Part shown: in pieces, positions 1-8,349 of the stretch | Layout of the letters: each line of letters starts with the position of its first letter | How positions within the stretch are numbered: position 1 is the stretch's first letter | Assembly: GCF_001921205.1 (NCBI RefSeq) | Contig: NZ_MSIE01000031.1 | Location: forward strand, 1 to 64,000 | Source of the DNA: Actinophytocola xanthii | Lineage (GTDB): Bacteria > Actinomycetota > Actinomycetes > Mycobacteriales > Pseudonocardiaceae | Reading direction: 5' to 3' | DNA: 64,000 nucleotides | The notes under the pieces: model-generated | Told to the model about the DNA's origin: nothing | Seen by the model: only the letters and a program-made list of their open reading frames with translations | The model's database searches: none | Position numbers and translations under genes: made by a program

Positions 1-777
1 GTCGAGCACGCGCAGCCGGCCCTGGTGCTGGTAGGCGTAGTAGCCGTGGGCGTGCGGGCCGGGGATGCCGGTGCGGGTGCCGGGCAGGATGGTGTCGTGC
101 AGCCGCAGCGGTGCGAGGATCCGGTGCCGTACCTGGGTGGCGTGGGGGGTGCCGGTGACGCGCTCGATGAGCAGGCCCGCGAGGATGTAGTTGGTGTTGG
201 AGTAGCGCCAGGCCGTGCCGGGTTCGAACCTGGCCGGCTTGGCGAGGGCGAGCTCCACCAGCTCCTCTGGCGAGTAGGTGCGGAACCGCTCGCGCTCGAA
301 CTGCTTGCCCTGCCACGGAATTCCGGCCTCGACGGTGCCGTCCGGGTTGGGTTCACCGGTGTAGTTGAAGATGCCGGTCGTGTGCTGCAACATCATCCGC
401 ACCGTGATGCGGCGGTCGAGTCCGAACTCGGGTAGGTAGTCGTCGACGGGGTCGTCGAGGACGACCTTGCCTTCGTCGACGAGTTGTAGGACCACTGTGG
501 ACACGAACATCTTGGTGATGCTGGCCGCCCGGAACCGGCCGTTGGTGGGGACCTTCCCGCCGTGTAGCTCGCGGACGCCGGCGGAGCCGGTCCAGGTTCC
601 CTGTTCGTCGTGGATCCGTACCTGTACGCCGGCCGCGCCGGACCGGGTCAGCTCGGCCATCGCGGCCCGCAGTTCCTCGCGCTCGGGCACTGCGGCGGCG
701 ACCTCCCCGCCGCCGAGTGCGCCGGCGAGCGCCGCGACCAGGACCACGGCGCCAACACGCCTCGTTATCGCCCCCAT
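1..777 (-). CDS. Serine hydrolase, beta-lactamase / D-Ala-D-Ala carboxypeptidase family (3' end outside window)
   Basis: Exported penicillin-binding-type serine hydrolase (beta-lactamase superfamily, class C/EstB-like). The ATG at 777 opens a hydrophobic Sec-type signal peptide (about residues 1-29, ending near GGGEVAAAV). The nucleophile motif S86-I-T-K89 (SxxK) and the second motif Y192-S-N are visible in the right order, separated by about 105 residues as usual for the family. The last motif (HxG or KTG) would lie beyond the window edge, so 259 codons are seen. Substrate cannot be deduced; family members act on peptidoglycan stem peptides, beta-lactams or esters. It lies downstream of the reductase on the same strand, 134 bp away, so it may have its own promoter. 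Confidence 0.88.
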   Translation of the reverse strand, partial: MGAITRRVGAVVLVAALAGALGGGEVAAAVPEREELRAAMAELTRSGAAGVQVRIHDEQGTWTGSAGVRELHGGKVPTNGRFRAASITKMFVSTVVLQLVDEGKVVLDDPVDDYLPEFGLDRRITVRMMLQHTTGIFNYTGEPNPDGTVEAGIPWQGKQFERERFRTYSPEELVELALAKPARFEPGTAWRYSNTNYILAGLLIERVTGTPHATQVRHRILAPLRLHDTILPGTRTGIPGPHAHGYYAYQHQGRLRVLD

Positions 778-911
778 GACGACACCCCTTCGGGTTTGGG
801 CCGAGGGCTCGTCCCCCCGGCCCACCCGATCCTCGCCCGTCCCGGCGCCCCGCACATCGGCTGCGCGGCGGACATCGTCCGTCGTCCGCGCGGAGGACCC
901 GCGCGTGTGGC

Positions 912-1550
912 TCAGCTGCCGGCGGGGGTGGGCAGGCGGGGGATCGCCGCGTTGGGGTCGACACCGGAGAACGCGAGCCCGATGACGAAGCCGGCCACCT
1001 CCTCCAGCTGACGCGCACGGCGCAGCGGGCCGAGCACCGCCGGCCGGGCGCCCGCGTCGCGGACCAGCTCCGCGGTGACCCGCAGCGCGTTCTCGTCGTC
1101 GCCGGCCAGCGGGACCGTGACCGGCTCCCCGTCCTCGCCCCACCGCGTGGCGGGGAACAGGTGGAACGCCTTCACCACGTGGGCACCGGGCGCCCAACCG
1201 GCGAGGTGCTCCGCGGCGGAGAGGCCGTCGGCGGTGAGCAGCTCGCCGACGCCGTGCTCGACGGCGTTGGTCGGGTCGACCAGCGGAACACCGGCGAGCG
1301 ATCCTGTGTCGGCCCCGGCCGTGTGCAGGATGTCCCGCGCCGCCGGCCAGGTCACGGCCACCAGCACCGCGTCCCGTCCGTCGACCGCCTCGGCCGGGGT
1401 GACGGCGCGGGCCGGCCCGCCCATTCGAGCGGCGGCGGCCGCGGCCCTCTCCGCCGACCGGCCGCCGACCAGGACCTCGTGTCCGGCCCGGGTCCACACC
1501 GTGCCCAGTCCAGCCGCCAGTGTTCCGGTGCCCAGGATTCCGATCCGCAT
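912..1550 (-). CDS. NAD(P)-binding reductase of the NADPH-F420 / pyrroline-5-carboxylate reductase-like family
   Basis: Cytosolic Rossmann-fold oxidoreductase of 212 residues. The N-terminus MRIGILGTGTLAAGLG gives the dinucleotide-binding GxGxxxxG loop, followed by a G-x-R-S phosphate-recognising segment (VGGRSAER) suggesting NADPH. The following 'VLVAVTWPAA' and 'PLVDPTNAVEHG' strands are typical of the F420_oxidored fold ('predicted dinucleotide-binding enzymes'). The length is normal for this small family. Substrate unknown; F420 is one possibility. It is divergent from the HxlR regulator at 1661, with 110 bp between them, a common reductase/HxlR pairing in which the regulator controls the reductase. 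Confidence 0.85.
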   Translation of the reverse strand: MRIGILGTGTLAAGLGTVWTRAGHEVLVGGRSAERAAAAAARMGGPARAVTPAEAVDGRDAVLVAVTWPAARDILHTAGADTGSLAGVPLVDPTNAVEHGVGELLTADGLSAAEHLAGWAPGAHVVKAFHLFPATRWGEDGEPVTVPLAGDDENALRVTAELVRDAGARPAVLGPLRRARQLEEVAGFVIGLAFSGVDPNAAIPRLPTPAGS

Positions 1551-1660
1551 GCGTACTCCTCCTCAGGGGTGGACGACGCCGGCAACAGTAGGTGGGCCGA
1601 TGCCGACCGATCGGTAGGAAACGGGCCTGCGAAGATGGCCGTCCGACGAAGGAGTACAGA

Positions 1661-2068
1661 GTGGACCGTGCTGGTACCTGCGGTGGTTTGCTCGTGGACT
1701 GTCGCCTGCGGGCGGCGACCGAGCTGTTCGCGCACACCTGGGACCCGGTCGTCCTGGCCGGGCTGCGCACCGGCCCACGGCGCCGCTCGGAGCTGCTCGA
1801 CGCCGTGGGCGGGCTCAGCGACAAGGTGTTGACCCAGACCCTGCGCCGGCTGCTCGCCAACGGGCTGGTCGAGCGCCGCGGCTACCGTGCGGCGCCACCG
1901 CGGGTGGAGTACCGGCTCACCCCGCTCGGTGCCAGCCTGGTCGAGGGGCCGATGCGCGCCCTGGGGGAGTGGGTCCTCGAGCACGGCGAGGAGCTGCTCG
2001 AGGCGCAGGAGCGCGCGGCCGACGCGGAGGCCGCCGGCGTCAGGCCGCCTCGGCCGCGGGCTCGCTGA
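1661..2068 (+). CDS. HxlR-family winged-helix regulator
   Basis: DNA-binding regulator of 135 residues in the HxlR (DUF24) family. GTG at 1661 is chosen because AAGGAG lies about 6-11 bases upstream and translation then begins at the expected MDRAGTCGGLLVDCRL; a longer reading frame from 1592 adds sequence unlike the family. The wHTH is recognisable as 'FAHTWDPVVLAGLRTGPRR' (family W-x-P-xx-L), 'LSDKVLTQTLRRLLANGLV' (recognition helix) and the wing 'VEYRLTPLGASL'. A conserved effector Cys cannot be assigned. Most likely it regulates the divergent reductase (912-1550). Its 3' end overlaps the convergent membrane gene by 29 bp. Confidence 0.85.
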   Translation: MDRAGTCGGLLVDCRLRAATELFAHTWDPVVLAGLRTGPRRRSELLDAVGGLSDKVLTQTLRRLLANGLVERRGYRAAPPRVEYRLTPLGASLVEGPMRALGEWVLEHGEELLEAQERAADAEAAGVRPPRPRAR

Positions 2069-2495
2069 CCGCGCGCCGCGACCAGCGGTGGTGGTGGCGG
2101 TGGTGGCCGGTGTACTCGTCGCGGCGGCGGAGCATGGCCAGCAGCATCGTGCCGAGCATCGCGACGTGCCCGAGCGTCATCAGGCCGCCCACCGACAGCA
2201 GGCCGAGCCACAGCGGGACCAGCAGGACCGCGAACGGCAGGTACATCGCGAGTGCCATCTCGGTGATCGACGCCGCCCCGTGTCCGCGCAGCCACATCCA
2301 CAGCGACATCGCGACGGCCATACTCGTGGCCATCGACATCGCCATCACGTCCGGTCTGTCCATTGTGGACGAAGCGTCGAACGCGGCGAAGCCCAGCCGC
2401 CAGAGCGGGCCGAGGGCGAGCATGCCGACCAGCATCGCTACGACCATCTCGAGGTAGTGAAGGACAAACCTGCGGGTGCTCGACGTTGAGGTCAT
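2040..2495 (-). CDS. Met/His-rich integral membrane protein, probably copper-regulated
   Basis: A 151-residue membrane protein with about four hydrophobic segments (roughly residues 10-35, 48-70, 80-105, 105-125). It is rich in methionine: MVVAMLVGM, MAMSMATSMAVAMSLWMW, MALAMYLPF. The tail is basic and His-rich (GHHRHHHRW). I do not recognise a named family. Met and His clusters in transmembrane helices resemble soft-metal handling, and a CsoR-type operator sits 11-29 bp upstream of the ATG, so a role in copper export, sensing or sequestration is inferred. The gene is monocistronic and convergent with the HxlR gene. Confidence 0.75.
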   Translation of the reverse strand: MTSTSSTRRFVLHYLEMVVAMLVGMLALGPLWRLGFAAFDASSTMDRPDVMAMSMATSMAVAMSLWMWLRGHGAASITEMALAMYLPFAVLLVPLWLGLLSVGGLMTLGHVAMLGTMLLAMLRRRDEYTGHHRHHHRWSRRAVSEPAAEAA

Positions 2496-2505
2496 GACAG
2501 AGATT

Positions 2506-2524
2506 TATACCCCCTGCCGGTATA
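2506..2524. promoter_or_regulatory. CsoR-type copper operator candidate
   Basis: An inverted repeat with TATACC and GGTATA arms around a 7-bp C-rich centre (CCCTGCC). It matches the general form of CsoR/RcnR-family operators (A/T-rich outer half sites, C/G runs inside). It overlaps the expected promoter or 5' end of the Met/His-rich membrane protein gene. No CsoR gene lies in the window, so the regulator would be encoded elsewhere. Confidence 0.55.
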
Positions 2525-2540
2525 CCGTGTCTAGATGGCG

Positions 2541-5498
2541 TCACGTCAGGTGCCGGGCGAAGAACCGGTTCGCGTCGTCCGCCTCGAACGGCGGGACGCC
2601 GGTGTGCCCGCCCAGGTTGGCGTGCAGCGTCTTCTCCCGGGAGCCGAAGGCGTCGAACAGCTCCAGGGCCAGCTGCCGGTCGTTCCCCTCGTCGTCCCAC
2701 TGAAGCAGGACCTGGAGCGGAACGGTGACCTGCCTGGCCTCCTCGACCATGGCGCGGGGCACGAAGCTCCCGGCGAACAGAAGGGCGGCCGCGATCCGCG
2801 GCTCGACCGCCGCCAGTCGCAGCCCGATCGCGATCACCCCTCCCGAGTACCCGACCGGGCCGGTCAGCTCGGGAAGCGCGAGGAGTGCGTCCAGCAAGGC
2901 TCGCCATTCCGGGACCGCCCTGTCGACCAGCGGGAGGACGAGCCGGGCGACGATGTCGTCGGAGACCGGCTCGCCTGCCGTCACAGCGCGGCGCAGCTCG
3001 GCGCGCTCGCCGCGGGCGCGTTCGAGGTCGCCCGGTCCTGCCCGGGCGACCAGCGCCTCGGCGAGCTCGGCGCGGCTGAGCATCGTGGCCGGTCGGTGGC
3101 GCAGGCGCAGGTTCGCGGCGACGGCGGCCTCGAAGTGCCGCACCGCGTCGGCGGGGTCGCCGTTGACCAGGGCGGACCGACCCAGTGCTCGGGCGGCCGA
3201 CCCGAAGCAGCTCACCGCGAGCGAGGGCATCACCGGCAGGTCGGCGAACGGCCGCACCAGCTCGGCCGCCTCCTCCGCGAGCGCGGGATCGCCGAGCAGC
3301 CAGGCGGACTCGACGACACCGACCATCGCCGTGAGCCAGGTACTGGAGGTGGGCAGGGCCGCCAGCCCGGTGTCCCGCAAGGGGGCCAACGCGGCCCTGG
3401 CCTCGTCCAGTCGTCCCCCCCGCGCGAGCACCATCACCACCGAGACCCGGAAGCCGTACTCCACCACCGCCAGGCTCGCCGAGGTGAGCGTGTTCCCGAC
3501 CAGCTCGGCGAGCTCGGCGTCGCGGCCCTGGAACCACCGGACGGCCAGCAGCTGGGCTCCGTAGTAGCCGGTCGCGTCGGCGTCGCCGACCTCGAGCCCC
3601 TGCTGGAGGCAGGGCCCGGCGGCCTCCTCAGCCTCCGCGAGCCGCCCGGCCCGGATCAGCCGCATGACGTCCGCGCACGCGACGATGAAGTCGACGGTCG
3701 CCACGCTCATCGCCGCCGAGCGCTGGCGGAGCTCGTTCAGCGACCGGTCCGCGTCCGGGTCGCCGAGCAGGTAGAGGTCGGTCGTCCGCCACAGCAGGCC
3801 GAACAGCGCCAGGATTCCGTCGCCGGCCGCCGAGGCCACCGCGATCTGCTCCTCGGCCAGCGGCAGCCGCATGGCGCCGTACTCCGGTCCGAGCATCGCG
3901 TGGTGGGTCAGCGACAGCGCCTCGGCGAGGGCGTGCGGATCGCCGATCGCCCTGGTGCCGGCGAGGGCGTCCAGGACCGGTTCGACCGGTCCGCCCTCGT
4001 ACACCGCCTCGGCGGCGAGGCGGACGGCGAGCCGGCAGCGCAGCGAGCGCTCCCGTGCCGGCAACGCGTGCAGCGCCGCGCGTTGCCGGGCGAGCACCCG
4101 CTCGCGGACCGCCGCGTTCCGGTGCTCGTGCACCCAGACGCCACCCAGCCCGAGCACCGCCCGCGCGAGCAGCACGGGGTCGCCGACCCGCTCCGCGGCC
4201 TCGGTCGCGGCCTCGAACGCGACCCGCGCGTCGGTCAGCCGGCCGCTCGCGAGCACGGCCTCCGCCCGCTCGACGAGGACCGCGGCCAGCACCGGGAGGT
4301 CCGCGCGGTGCTCGGCGAGCGCGACCGCCCGGCCGAGCAGGTCGGCCGCCTCCTCGTAGGCGTAGCCGGTGCGCAGCGCCGCGGCGGCACCGCGGCAGGC
4401 GGCGATCGCCCGCTCGGCGTCGGCCGCGGAGCGGACGGCCGCGGCGAGGGCGTGGTGGGCGACCCGTTCGGGGCGGCCGGTGTCGGCGAGCAGCGCCGCC
4501 GCTCGCGCGTGCACCTCGAGCAGACGTGCGGTGTCGAGGCCGGACAGCGCGGCCTGCCGCACGAGGTCGTGCAGGCGCCAGCCGGCCGCGGCGGCCTCCA
4601 CCAGCCCGACCTCGGTCGCGGCCGCGAGCGCGTCGAGGACCAGCGACGGTGCCTCCTCGGCCAGGTCCGCGATCTCGCTGACCACCCCGTCCGGGCCCAG
4701 CAGCGCGGCCACCGCCAGGACCGTGCGGTGGGACGGCTCCAGCCTGCCGAGGGCGTCGCTGATCGCCTGCTCGAGGGTGGCCGCGCCCGTTCCCGTCCAG
4801 CCGCGCTCGATGGCCCTGGCGAGGTAGAGCGGGCTGCCGCCGGTCACCCGCAGCAACGTTGCGGCGAGGTCGGGTTCGGCGGCGGCCTGGCCGTGCGCGG
4901 CGAGCAGCGCACTCGCCTCGTGCACGTCGAAGGGCCGCAACGGGATCGTCGTGGCCCCGCGCGCCAGCTCGCCCAGCAGCGCCTCGCCCTGCCCGCCGCC
5001 GTCGGCCGGCGAGCTCCGCCGGACCAGCACGATCACCAGCGGGAGGCGGTCGAGCGCCCCGGCCAGGAACCGGGTCAGCAGCAGCGAGCTCTCGTCGGCC
5101 TGGTGGACGTCGTCGATGACGATCATCGTCGGCGTCTCCCGGCGCACCTCGGTGAGAAGCACGGCCACGGCGGCGAAGCGGGCGAACCGCTCCGGGTCCA
5201 CCTGGCCGCGGCCGGAGTCGGCCACCAGCAGCCGGGCGTCCTCGGGCCCGACCAGGGCGGGCAGCACCGCCGGCCACGGCCACAGGGCCGCGCCGCCGCC
5301 GTGCGGCCAGCACCGGCCCCACACCACCTCGAACCCGTCCCGCTCGGCCTCGAGCGAGGCCTGCTCGCAGAACCACGTCTTGCCGATGCCCGCGGCGCCG
5401 GTCACCACGACGAGCTGACGCCGTCCCCGTACGGCGCGACCCCGTACCCCGGCCAGCAGCGCCAGCTCACGACCACGCCCGACGAATGTGTCGACCAC
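2541..5498 (-). CDS. STAND/AAA ATPase with helical-repeat region fused to the C-terminal half of an alpha/beta hydrolase
   Basis: A 985-residue cytosolic protein. The N-terminus resembles LAL-type regulators: FVGRGREL start box, intact Walker A GAAGIGKT (34-41), Walker B MIVIDDVHQAD (D129/D130), then a winged-helix-like segment and a long TPR-like helical region (about 330-840). There is no LuxR HTH at the C-terminus. Instead residues about 860-985 match the second half of alpha/beta hydrolases: 'RAVPEWRALLDALLALPEL', nucleophile elbow GYSGG (S885), 'LLQWDDE' and 'GGHTGVP' (H965). The hydrolase N-terminal strands are absent. GTG at 5498 is the likely start; its RBS is weak. It may be a gene fusion or deletion product, or a signalling ATPase with a new output domain. 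Enzyme activity is doubtful. Confidence 0.75.
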   Translation of the reverse strand: MVDTFVGRGRELALLAGVRGRAVRGRRQLVVVTGAAGIGKTWFCEQASLEAERDGFEVVWGRCWPHGGGAALWPWPAVLPALVGPEDARLLVADSGRGQVDPERFARFAAVAVLLTEVRRETPTMIVIDDVHQADESSLLLTRFLAGALDRLPLVIVLVRRSSPADGGGQGEALLGELARGATTIPLRPFDVHEASALLAAHGQAAAEPDLAATLLRVTGGSPLYLARAIERGWTGTGAATLEQAISDALGRLEPSHRTVLAVAALLGPDGVVSEIADLAEEAPSLVLDALAAATEVGLVEAAAAGWRLHDLVRQAALSGLDTARLLEVHARAAALLADTGRPERVAHHALAAAVRSAADAERAIAACRGAAAALRTGYAYEEAADLLGRAVALAEHRADLPVLAAVLVERAEAVLASGRLTDARVAFEAATEAAERVGDPVLLARAVLGLGGVWVHEHRNAAVRERVLARQRAALHALPARERSLRCRLAVRLAAEAVYEGGPVEPVLDALAGTRAIGDPHALAEALSLTHHAMLGPEYGAMRLPLAEEQIAVASAAGDGILALFGLLWRTTDLYLLGDPDADRSLNELRQRSAAMSVATVDFIVACADVMRLIRAGRLAEAEEAAGPCLQQGLEVGDADATGYYGAQLLAVRWFQGRDAELAELVGNTLTSASLAVVEYGFRVSVVMVLARGGRLDEARAALAPLRDTGLAALPTSSTWLTAMVGVVESAWLLGDPALAEEAAELVRPFADLPVMPSLAVSCFGSAARALGRSALVNGDPADAVRHFEAAVAANLRLRHRPATMLSRAELAEALVARAGPGDLERARGERAELRRAVTAGEPVSDDIVARLVLPLVDRAVPEWRALLDALLALPELTGPVGYSGGVIAIGLRLAAVEPRIAAALLFAGSFVPRAMVEEARQVTVPLQVLLQWDDEGNDRQLALELFDAFGSREKTLHANLGGHTGVPPFEADDANRFFARHLT

Positions 5499-5691
5499 CC
5501 CAGGAGCCCCCTCGTGCCCGTTGCCCGGTTTGTCGTTGGCAGCGACCGAATCCGAACGTCCGCGCCGGGCATCCGAATCCTTGACCCCGCGGCCGGGGGC
5601 GGCCTAGTTTGAAGTGTTCTACCGGATATTTCTCCGAAAGTTTCGCCGAATCCGTTTGTCCCGTGCGCCGGCGCAGTGCGGAGGTCGCCAG

Positions 5692-6159
5692 ATGAGGATC
5701 CGCGTCAACGGCTCGACCCGACACGTCGACCTTCCGGCGGACACGCCGACCCTGTGGGCGTTACGGGACGGGCTCGGCGTCCTCGGACCCAAGTACGGCT
5801 GCGGTGTCGGTGCCTGCGGTGCGTGCACGAGCCTGCTCGACGGCGCGCCGTTCCGACCCTGCACGACACCGGTCGGCGACGTCGGCCGGCGGGAGATCAC
5901 GACGGTCGAGGGCCTGTCGCCGGACGGCTCGCACCCGGTGCAGCGGGCGTGGGCCGAGCTCGACGTACCCCAGTGCGGCTACTGCCAGGCCGGCCAGATG
6001 ATGTCGGCCGCGGCCCTGCTGCGGCACACGCCCGACCCGACCGACGCCGACATCGACGCGGCACTGCGGGACAACGTCTGCCGGTGCGGCACCTACCCGA
6101 GGATCAGGGCCGCGGTCCACCGCGCGGCGCAGCTGCGGCGCGAGGGAGGCGACCGGTGA
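5692..6159 (+). CDS. (2Fe-2S)-binding small subunit of a xanthine oxidase-family molybdenum hydroxylase
   Basis: Small electron-transfer subunit (155 residues) of a two-subunit molybdenum hydroxylase resembling isoquinoline 1-oxidoreductase. ATG at 5692 starts MRIRVNGSTRHVDL directly. The ferredoxin-type cluster is 'CGVGACGACTSLLDG' followed by a Cys in 'FRPCTTPV'. The helical domain holds the second cluster in 'PQCGYCQAGQMM' and 'DNVCRCGTYPRI'. All eight cysteines expected for two [2Fe-2S] clusters appear present. It overlaps the large-subunit gene at GTGA (6156-6159), so translation is coupled. No Sec/Tat signal; such subunits are usually carried along with a Tat-exported large subunit. The physiological substrate is not known. 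Confidence 0.92.
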   Translation: MRIRVNGSTRHVDLPADTPTLWALRDGLGVLGPKYGCGVGACGACTSLLDGAPFRPCTTPVGDVGRREITTVEGLSPDGSHPVQRAWAELDVPQCGYCQAGQMMSAAALLRHTPDPTDADIDAALRDNVCRCGTYPRIRAAVHRAAQLRREGGDR

Positions 6160-8231
6160 CCGCCAGCATGAACCGGCGCGTGTTCCTGTCCGCGACCGGT
6201 GGTGCGGCGCTGGTCCTGGCGGTCGTCCCGGAGGCCGCGGCCGACGCGCGCACCGGGACCGCGGCGCCGGGAGCGTCCGGGACCGGCGGGGAGTTCGCCC
6301 CCAACGCCTTCGTGCGGGTCGAACGGGACGGCCGGGTCGAGGTCACCGTCCCGCGGACCGACATCGGCCAGGGCGTGCGCACCTCGCTCGCGATGCTGGT
6401 CGCCGAGGAGCTCGCGGTGCCGTTCGCCGCGGTGCGCGTGCGTACCGCGGAGGCGGACCCGCGCTACGGCGGCCAGATGACCGCCGGGTCCACCTCGGTC
6501 CGCTTCCTGTTCACCCCGCTGCGCCGGGCCGGCGCGACCGGTCGGGTGCTGCTGGTTCGGGCCGCGGCGCTGCGCTGGGGCGTGCCGGACGCGGAGTGCC
6601 GCGCGGTCGACGGCCGGGTGGTCCACCCCCGCAGCGGGATGCTGCCCTACGGCCGGTTGCTCGCCGACGCGGCCGCGCTCGACCCGGCCACGGTCCCGGT
6701 CACGCTGGTCCCCCGGGACGAGTGGAAGATCATCGGCAGGAGGCGGCGGCGCGTCGACAACGCCGACGTGGTCACCGGTCGGGCCCGGTACGGCATGGAC
6801 GTCGCGCGGCCGGACGGGCTGGTGGCGGTCGTGGCCCGACCGCCGCTGATCGGCGCGAGCGCGGAACAGGTCGACGCCGCGGCGGCGCTGGCCGTGCCGG
6901 ACGTGGTGGCCGTCGAGCGGCTCCCCTCGGGGGTCGCGGTGCTGGCCAGGCACACGGCGGCCGCCCTGCGCGGCCGGGAACGGCTCGCGGTGACCTGGGC
7001 CGGCGGCGACCCGACGGCCTCCAGCGCGGACTGGTTGGACGAGCTCGCCGAGGCCGTGCCGGCAGCGCCCGAGGCACCGCCGGGAACGCCGTTCTCGGCG
7101 AGCTTCCGGATGCCGATGCTCGCCCACGCCTGCATGGAGCCGATCAACGCGACCGCGCACGTCACGGACGACGCGGTCCACGTGTGGGTGCCGACCCAGT
7201 TCCCCGAGGGCGTCCAGCAGCAGGCCGCGGAGCTGACCGGGATCGACGTGTCCCGGGTGCGGGTGGAGATACCGCTGGGCGGCGGCGGGTTCGGCCGTCG
7301 CTCGGAGACCGACGTGACCGAGGAGGCGATCCGGCTCTCCGCGCTGGCGCGACGGCCGGTCAAGGTGATGTGGTCCCGCGACGACGACACCCGGCACGGG
7401 TCGATGCGCCCGGCCTCGGCGCACACCCTGCACGCCGTGCTCGACGAGCGCGGGATGCCGGTCTGGCGCCACCACGCCTTCGCCACCTGGCCGCTGACCG
7501 TGGCGCCGTTCTTCGGTCGCCCGGAGCTGATCGTGCAGAACGGCGACCGGTTCCGCTACGCCGTGCCCGGGACCGTGACCGCCCGGGTGCTTCCGGCCCC
7601 CCTGCGCACCGGGTTCTGGCGGTCGGTCTACGCCGGACAGGTCGTCGTCGCCGAGGAGATGTTCCTGACCGCGCTCGCGGTGCGCGGCGGGCTGGACCAG
7701 GTGGCGCTGCGCCGGGACCTGCTGGCCGGAGAGCCCCGGCTGCTCGCCTGCCTGGAGGCGGCGGCGAGCGCGTTCGGGTGGGGTGCGACCCTGCCGGCCG
7801 GCCACGGTGCGGGGGTGGCCTGTCTCGACGACTACGGGTCGGCGGTGGCGGTCGTCGCCGAGGTCGACTGCTCGGGCGAGCGACCCCGCGCGGTCCGGGT
7901 GGTCGTCGCGGTGGACGTCGGCGTGGTGGTGAACCCGAGCGGGCTGGAGGCACAGGTCCAGGGCGGCGTCGCCGATGCCGTGTCCACTGTGCTCGGTGCG
8001 CAGATCACCGTGCGCCAGGGAGCGGTCGTGCAGTCGAGCTTCCGGGACTACGCCTGGCTGCGCATCGACCGCGCGCCGCGGGTCGAGGTCGTCCTGGTGC
8101 CCTCGAGCGCCGAGCCGGGCGGTGCGGGGGAGCTGTCCTACCCGCCCTCCGCCGCCGCCCTCGCCGGGGCGGTGCACGCCGCGACCGGCCGGCTGCCGGC
8201 CGGCCTCCCCGTGGTCGGCGAGATCGGGTGA
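6156..8231 (+). CDS. Molybdopterin-binding large subunit, isoquinoline 1-oxidoreductase-like, Tat-exported
   Basis: Catalytic subunit that holds the molybdenum cofactor and hydroxylates an aldehyde or N-heterocycle. The GTG at 6156 overlaps the small-subunit stop; an in-frame ATG at 6168 is an alternative. The N-terminus MNRRVFLSATGGAALVLAV is a good Tat signal (RRxFLS), as in the membrane/periplasmic branch of this family. Family motifs include 'VPRTDIGQGVRTSLAMLV', 'AGSTSVR', 'HACMEPINATAHV', the glycine motif 'PLGGGGFGRRSETDV' and the C-terminal 'GAGELSYPPSAAALAGAVHAATG'. At about 690 residues it is a little shorter than typical members (about 730). Maturation genes (MoCo insertion) are not adjacent. 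Confidence 0.9.
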   Translation: MTASMNRRVFLSATGGAALVLAVVPEAAADARTGTAAPGASGTGGEFAPNAFVRVERDGRVEVTVPRTDIGQGVRTSLAMLVAEELAVPFAAVRVRTAEADPRYGGQMTAGSTSVRFLFTPLRRAGATGRVLLVRAAALRWGVPDAECRAVDGRVVHPRSGMLPYGRLLADAAALDPATVPVTLVPRDEWKIIGRRRRRVDNADVVTGRARYGMDVARPDGLVAVVARPPLIGASAEQVDAAAALAVPDVVAVERLPSGVAVLARHTAAALRGRERLAVTWAGGDPTASSADWLDELAEAVPAAPEAPPGTPFSASFRMPMLAHACMEPINATAHVTDDAVHVWVPTQFPEGVQQQAAELTGIDVSRVRVEIPLGGGGFGRRSETDVTEEAIRLSALARRPVKVMWSRDDDTRHGSMRPASAHTLHAVLDERGMPVWRHHAFATWPLTVAPFFGRPELIVQNGDRFRYAVPGTVTARVLPAPLRTGFWRSVYAGQVVVAEEMFLTALAVRGGLDQVALRRDLLAGEPRLLACLEAAASAFGWGATLPAGHGAGVACLDDYGSAVAVVAEVDCSGERPRAVRVVVAVDVGVVVNPSGLEAQVQGGVADAVSTVLGAQITVRQGAVVQSSFRDYAWLRIDRAPRVEVVLVPSSAEPGGAGELSYPPSAAALAGAVHAATGRLPAGLPVVGEIG

Positions 8232-8349
8232 GGAGGCCGGACGGGACGTTCAGGCTGGGAAAAGCCGGTTTCCCCTAGGGGGTCGGCGGCCCGGTGGTCT
8301 GGCAGGATCGGGGCATGCCGCTGCCGACGCCGGGGGACTGAGGCGTCCC

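Noticed and set aside
353-1018. Minus-strand open frame of 221 codons with Arg/Pro-rich product
   Set aside because: It overlaps the serine hydrolase and the reductase out of frame and has the low-complexity composition of a GC-rich shadow frame.
2535-5612. Plus-strand open frame of 1025 codons opposite the STAND ATPase
   Set aside because: Long antisense frames are expected opposite high-GC genes; the product is Arg/Gln/Gly-rich and matches nothing, while the minus strand has clear domains.
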